Positions 5,606 through 8,688 of a DNA stretch of 8,688 nt are shown here, piece after piece. The first letter of the stretch is position 1. Every line of letters begins with the position of its first letter. Made by a program: the position numbers and the translations under genes. The DNA is from CAZULF01 sp964621215. GTDB lineage: Bacteria > Pseudomonadota > Gammaproteobacteria > UBA1113. A model generated the notes under the pieces. That model was not told the DNA's origin, searched no databases, and saw nothing but the letters and a program-made list of their open reading frames with translations. The stretch lies in the NCBI GenBank assembly GCA_964621215.1, contig CAZULF010000092.1, positions 1 to 8,688 on the forward strand. Direction: 5' to 3'.

Positions 5606-8600
5606 ATGACTAAACAGGTAAATGTTTTTTTGGATTTACCAACGGACTTTCAGATTTCTGAAACTATGCAACTAGTTTTAGCGATTTTAACACGTCATAA
5701 TGTTCGCGTTTTTACTAGGCCCAGTCCAGAAAATATAAGTTCGTCTTCTAGTCAACCTCAACCTTCTTCCCTCTCCGACGCTATAAAAAATGTAGAGCAA
5801 ACCACTCTTCAAACAATTGTTGTTAGTACGAACGAAAGAATTGCACCAGAGATTGAACATAATAATGCTATTTTTTATTATGTAGATCCAGTCACAGCTC
5901 CAAACGTGCGATACGAAATCGGATTGTTATTATTAGCCTTGCCAATCAATGTTCTTAAGCAGGCATTGGAATATCAGACTGATGAGGAAAAAGATGAGCA
6001 CACCGACGCTTATGAAAATAAGAAACAGTTGAATGAGCGTTTCAACGAAACTTGCCGATTATTGTTTACTGATAATCTCTTGTCTGAGTTGTATGAAGAG
6101 TATAAAAATAAAGAAAAGGATTCTTCCTTTGTTCGATATTACAAACAACAGATGTTTGATCTTGTACGAGAATACCTTAAGAAACATGAGGAAAAGGTGA
6201 TACAATGGCAAACTAAATGCTGCAGTAACAAGCAAATAAATTTTTCTAAAAATCAATATGGCAGGATGAAAAGACTCTTTAGTGCGCCATTGATGGTAGG
6301 AATGTTGCAACAAAACTTGAGTCAGCTTCCTCTAATTGAAATAGGTTATGATGCTTACATAGAGAAAAAAAACAGATACACCCTAGATATCTCTCAATCT
6401 GAAAGAGATACAGCGAGCAAACTATATAACATTAAAGAACGTTTAATTTTAGATATTTGCGCAACTTATGCTGATGAAGTAGCAGATCTCCAATTTAGAT
6501 TGTTAACCGCAGAAAAAATAGAAGAAGTTTTAGAAAAAATCCCGTATAAAGAAATTACGGACTGGTTCGGCGAGTCAAATATTAGACCTATAAGAAACAA
6601 GACCAGTGAAGCACTGAAAAAATATTTTGAAAACTTACTTCAAACTACTCCTTTAGCGCAGTTATATCACGAGTGTGTCATTTCTGATGCTGATAGCGCA
6701 GCGGTAAGGCAAAAGAAGCAGAATACATTTTATTTTATTAGAACTTATGTGAACAATAATGTAAGTAAAGTTTTAGAATGGCAATCTAAAATTTCTATTG
6801 ATAAAAAACTAAATCTACAGCAGCAGACCTGGGATGACTTTCTTAACCCGTTTCCGAATCATGCAAATGATACCCCCGCGGATAGGAGTCTAAAAAGCAT
6901 AATAAGGCAAGCTCAAAAAGATATACTTAAGTCAGTATTTTCTGAAATCCCCATCTCATGTATAAAATTATTTGGGCAATATAATCGTATGGTTCAAGCG
7001 CTTAAAGTTTACTGGCGTGAACATCCGGATAACGTGATAAAATTACAAGAAGAGATTGTAGCAGAAAATATAATAAAATATTGCAAAGAAGATCAGAGGT
7101 TAGAGACAGAACTCCTACAAAGGACTCTCGACGAAATACAAACACCTCAAGCGCATTACGCATCCGTGTTCAGTTGTTTGATGATAGACATTAGACAAAG
7201 ACTCATACAACTCATCAGTGATCTAAAAAATCAGGAAGACACTATTGAACGTGGACAATTACGTCAAACATTTAAAAATTGGTTAGTAGAGAAAGAAAAA
7301 GCACATCGTAAGTGGTTAAGTGACTGGGCGCATCAGCTGGGATCAATAGAGAGGGTATGTGAAGAATTTAAGGAAAGCACAGTATTTTTGCATTTTAAGA
7401 ATGCGCTCATGAGCAATGAAACGCAATATACTGAGGAGGAAGACAAATATCCCTTTGGCAAACAATTCCTAACAACTCAGTTTAAAAGTGCTAATGAATG
7501 GAAAATGCAAACTAGCATTCAAGATTATCTTCGCGAGGAAAAAGACCATAAAAATGTGATTAACAATGCTGAAAACGTTAGCAATCTATTGGAGAATTTT
7601 ACGCTATCTGAGTTAACTGCAATTATTCGACGCAGCCAATTGTCTGAACACGAAAAAAATACACTATTAGAAAAATCAACTCTATCTTACTTCTTAGATA
7701 AGGGCATGCAGTCTATAAAAGATAGACAATTTTCTTCGGAAATAGATGAAATGTTATCAACATTATTGCAATGTTATCCATGGTTCGAATTAGAAAGGCA
7801 GTTATGTGAGAAAAACCAGGTGACGATGAACTGGGACAGACCATCCTTTCATCAGCAATATATTAGAAGAGCATTTAATAGCTTTTTTTCAAATCATAAA
7901 GAGTATTTTATTCGATGGCAGAGTCAATTTGTTCCGACAGTTTTGTCAAATTTATTGAAGACAATAAATAATGAAAAACCTGCCGTTTTGACACTCAAAG
8001 AAGAGCATGACATCTATTCGTTACTAATAACCAATCATAAATTCACGCTGTTAGAGCATATTGATAAAATCTCTGATGATTACATCGATGCAGTTAAAAA
8101 AGAAACACTAAAGGTTAAGATTTTAAATATATGTCAATCTGAGAATGTTATAGCGAAACAATTAGAATTACCCATTTGCGCATTAATTAATGCACTTGAT
8201 ATAATATTGCATCGATTACAACAACCTGCTTTAAATGATCAACAAGAACGTCAGAATTTAGAAGCCGAGAAAAATTCACTAATAGAATTATTGCTAAAAA
8301 GAGCACCCATCCGCGTTTTGCGTTATGAAATCAAGCAATTTGTAGCAACAAAATATGCGAATGAGTCTGAAGATGATCAATTAGATAAAATTGCTCAAGT
8401 ACGTAGTACAATTAGAGAGTATCGAAAAGATCAAGAAATAGAAGAAAAGGTAAAAGCTTGGCAAGATCAACTTAATATTGATATGTCAGCACCTAGAATC
8501 CAATTAGAAGTGTTAACAATTTTGCATGAAGGTATTGATCAGTCGTTGCAAATGTTGATAGAAAAGGAAAAAGATTTAAAATCGAGAGCAGAAGCAAATA

Positions 8601-8688
8601 AAGATGGCGTAGTATATCTGGCAATAGGCCAACTTGATCGTATTAAAACTAATGTTAATGACAAGATAAACAGCATAAAATCCCAAAA
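5606..8688 (+). CDS. Giant unrecognised protein with N-terminal Rossmann-like region and ~190-residue tandem modules (3' end outside window)
   Basis: This frame is open for 1,027 full codons to the window edge with no stop; AGGAGA at 5595-5600, five bases before the ATG, fixes the start. I do not recognise the family. Residues 1-120 alternate short beta-like strands (VNVFLDL at 5-11, VRVFT at 33-37, TIVVS at 70-74, AIFYYVD at 88-94) with helices and a Ser/Pro-rich linker (45-55). They end in APNVRYEIG (98-106), a motif reminiscent of TIR-like and nucleoside-deoxyribosyltransferase-like domains. The rest is charged and helical. A motif of the form [ILV]R-x2-[FY]...W recurs, with Trp at 201, 392, 570, 771 and 952 (IQWQTK, LEWQSK, HRKWLSDW, IRWQSQ, KAWQDQ), implying divergent repeats of about 190 residues. 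There is no signal peptide or clear membrane span, so it is cytoplasmic or exported by a specialised system. Frequent ATA and AGA codons differ from ftsY-rpiA. An effector or defence role is only inference. Confidence 0.85.
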   Translation, partial: MTKQVNVFLDLPTDFQISETMQLVLAILTRHNVRVFTRPSPENISSSSSQPQPSSLSDAIKNVEQTTLQTIVVSTNERIAPEIEHNNAIFYYVDPVTAPNVRYEIGLLLLALPINVLKQALEYQTDEEKDEHTDAYENKKQLNERFNETCRLLFTDNLLSELYEEYKNKEKDSSFVRYYKQQMFDLVREYLKKHEEKVIQWQTKCCSNKQINFSKNQYGRMKRLFSAPLMVGMLQQNLSQLPLIEIGYDAYIEKKNRYTLDISQSERDTASKLYNIKERLILDICATYADEVADLQFRLLTAEKIEEVLEKIPYKEITDWFGESNIRPIRNKTSEALKKYFENLLQTTPLAQLYHECVISDADSAAVRQKKQNTFYFIRTYVNNNVSKVLEWQSKISIDKKLNLQQQTWDDFLNPFPNHANDTPADRSLKSIIRQAQKDILKSVFSEIPISCIKLFGQYNRMVQALKVYWREHPDNVIKLQEEIVAENIIKYCKEDQRLETELLQRTLDEIQTPQAHYASVFSCLMIDIRQRLIQLISDLKNQEDTIERGQLRQTFKNWLVEKEKAHRKWLSDWAHQLGSIERVCEEFKESTVFLHFKNALMSNETQYTEEEDKYPFGKQFLTTQFKSANEWKMQTSIQDYLREEKDHKNVINNAENVSNLLENFTLSELTAIIRRSQLSEHEKNTLLEKSTLSYFLDKGMQSIKDRQFSSEIDEMLSTLLQCYPWFELERQLCEKNQVTMNWDRPSFHQQYIRRAFNSFFSNHKEYFIRWQSQFVPTVLSNLLKTINNEKPAVLTLKEEHDIYSLLITNHKFTLLEHIDKISDDYIDAVKKETLKVKILNICQSENVIAKQLELPICALINALDIILHRLQQPALNDQQERQNLEAEKNSLIELLLKRAPIRVLRYEIKQFVATKYANESEDDQLDKIAQVRSTIREYRKDQEIEEKVKAWQDQLNIDMSAPRIQLEVLTILHEGIDQSLQMLIEKEKDLKSRAEANKDGVVYLAIGQLDRIKTNVNDKINSIKSQ

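Noticed and set aside
5911..5960. Hydrophobic stretch IGLLLLALPINVL in the giant protein as a membrane span
   Set aside because: It is about 13 residues, too short for a transmembrane helix, and follows a motif that places it as a core helix of a Rossmann-like domain.
6059..6313. 84-codon frame on the minus strand
   Set aside because: It is antisense to the uninterrupted giant frame and is low-complexity hydrophobic, as expected from the reverse of A-rich coding sequence.
1..8688. CRISPR arrays, tRNA, rRNA or transposase genes
   Set aside because: No regularly spaced identical short repeats, cloverleaf-like sequence, rRNA stretches or transposase motifs were seen anywhere in the window.

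Overview
The window looks like a gammaproteobacterial chromosome of moderate-to-low GC. The ftsY-ftsE-ftsX order is the classic gammaproteobacterial arrangement, and FtsY, RpiA and Dps all match the E. coli-type families residue by residue at their key sites. The AT-rich composition, a toxin-antitoxin pair, a repeat of the 'ATTCCTCGC...GCTCGGAATGACG' kind and a very large unrecognised open frame suggest a Legionellales-like, possibly host-associated, bacterium (Coxiella, Aquicella or Berkiella relatives). That placement is an inference, not proof.

Layout, all on the + strand. Positions 1-3130 hold a tightly packed housekeeping operon: ftsY (5' end outside the window), ftsE, ftsX and rpiA, with each start overlapping the previous stop. 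Next comes a 130-base control region (3131-3260) with three similar inverted repeats at 49-50 base spacing and a strong extended -10 promoter. This precedes a hipB-hipA toxin-antitoxin pair (3261-4766) whose kinase residues are intact. After a short promoter region comes a Dps-family mini-ferritin gene (4843-5319). The 286-base gap 5320-5605 carries a decayed, interrupted repetitive element, a possible terminator and a PmrA-box-like site.

From 5606 to the window edge runs one uninterrupted open frame of at least 1,027 codons with a good Shine-Dalgarno sequence and no stop. It has no signal peptide or clear membrane segment and I do not recognise it. Its N-terminal ~120 residues resemble a small Rossmann-like domain with a PNVRYEIG motif, reminiscent of TIR-like and nucleoside-deoxyribosyltransferase-like folds. 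The rest is charged and mostly helical. It contains five evenly spaced, divergent copies of a motif ending in Trp (residues about 201, 392, 570, 771 and 952), which implies tandem modules of about 190 residues. This is the best candidate for something undescribed: an effector-like or defence-like repeat protein.

Functionally, ftsY targets membrane proteins, ftsEX links division to cell-wall hydrolysis, rpiA serves the pentose phosphate pathway, hipBA is a self-regulated growth-arrest module, and dps handles iron and peroxide stress. The last two and the giant gene look like an accessory stretch next to a core operon.
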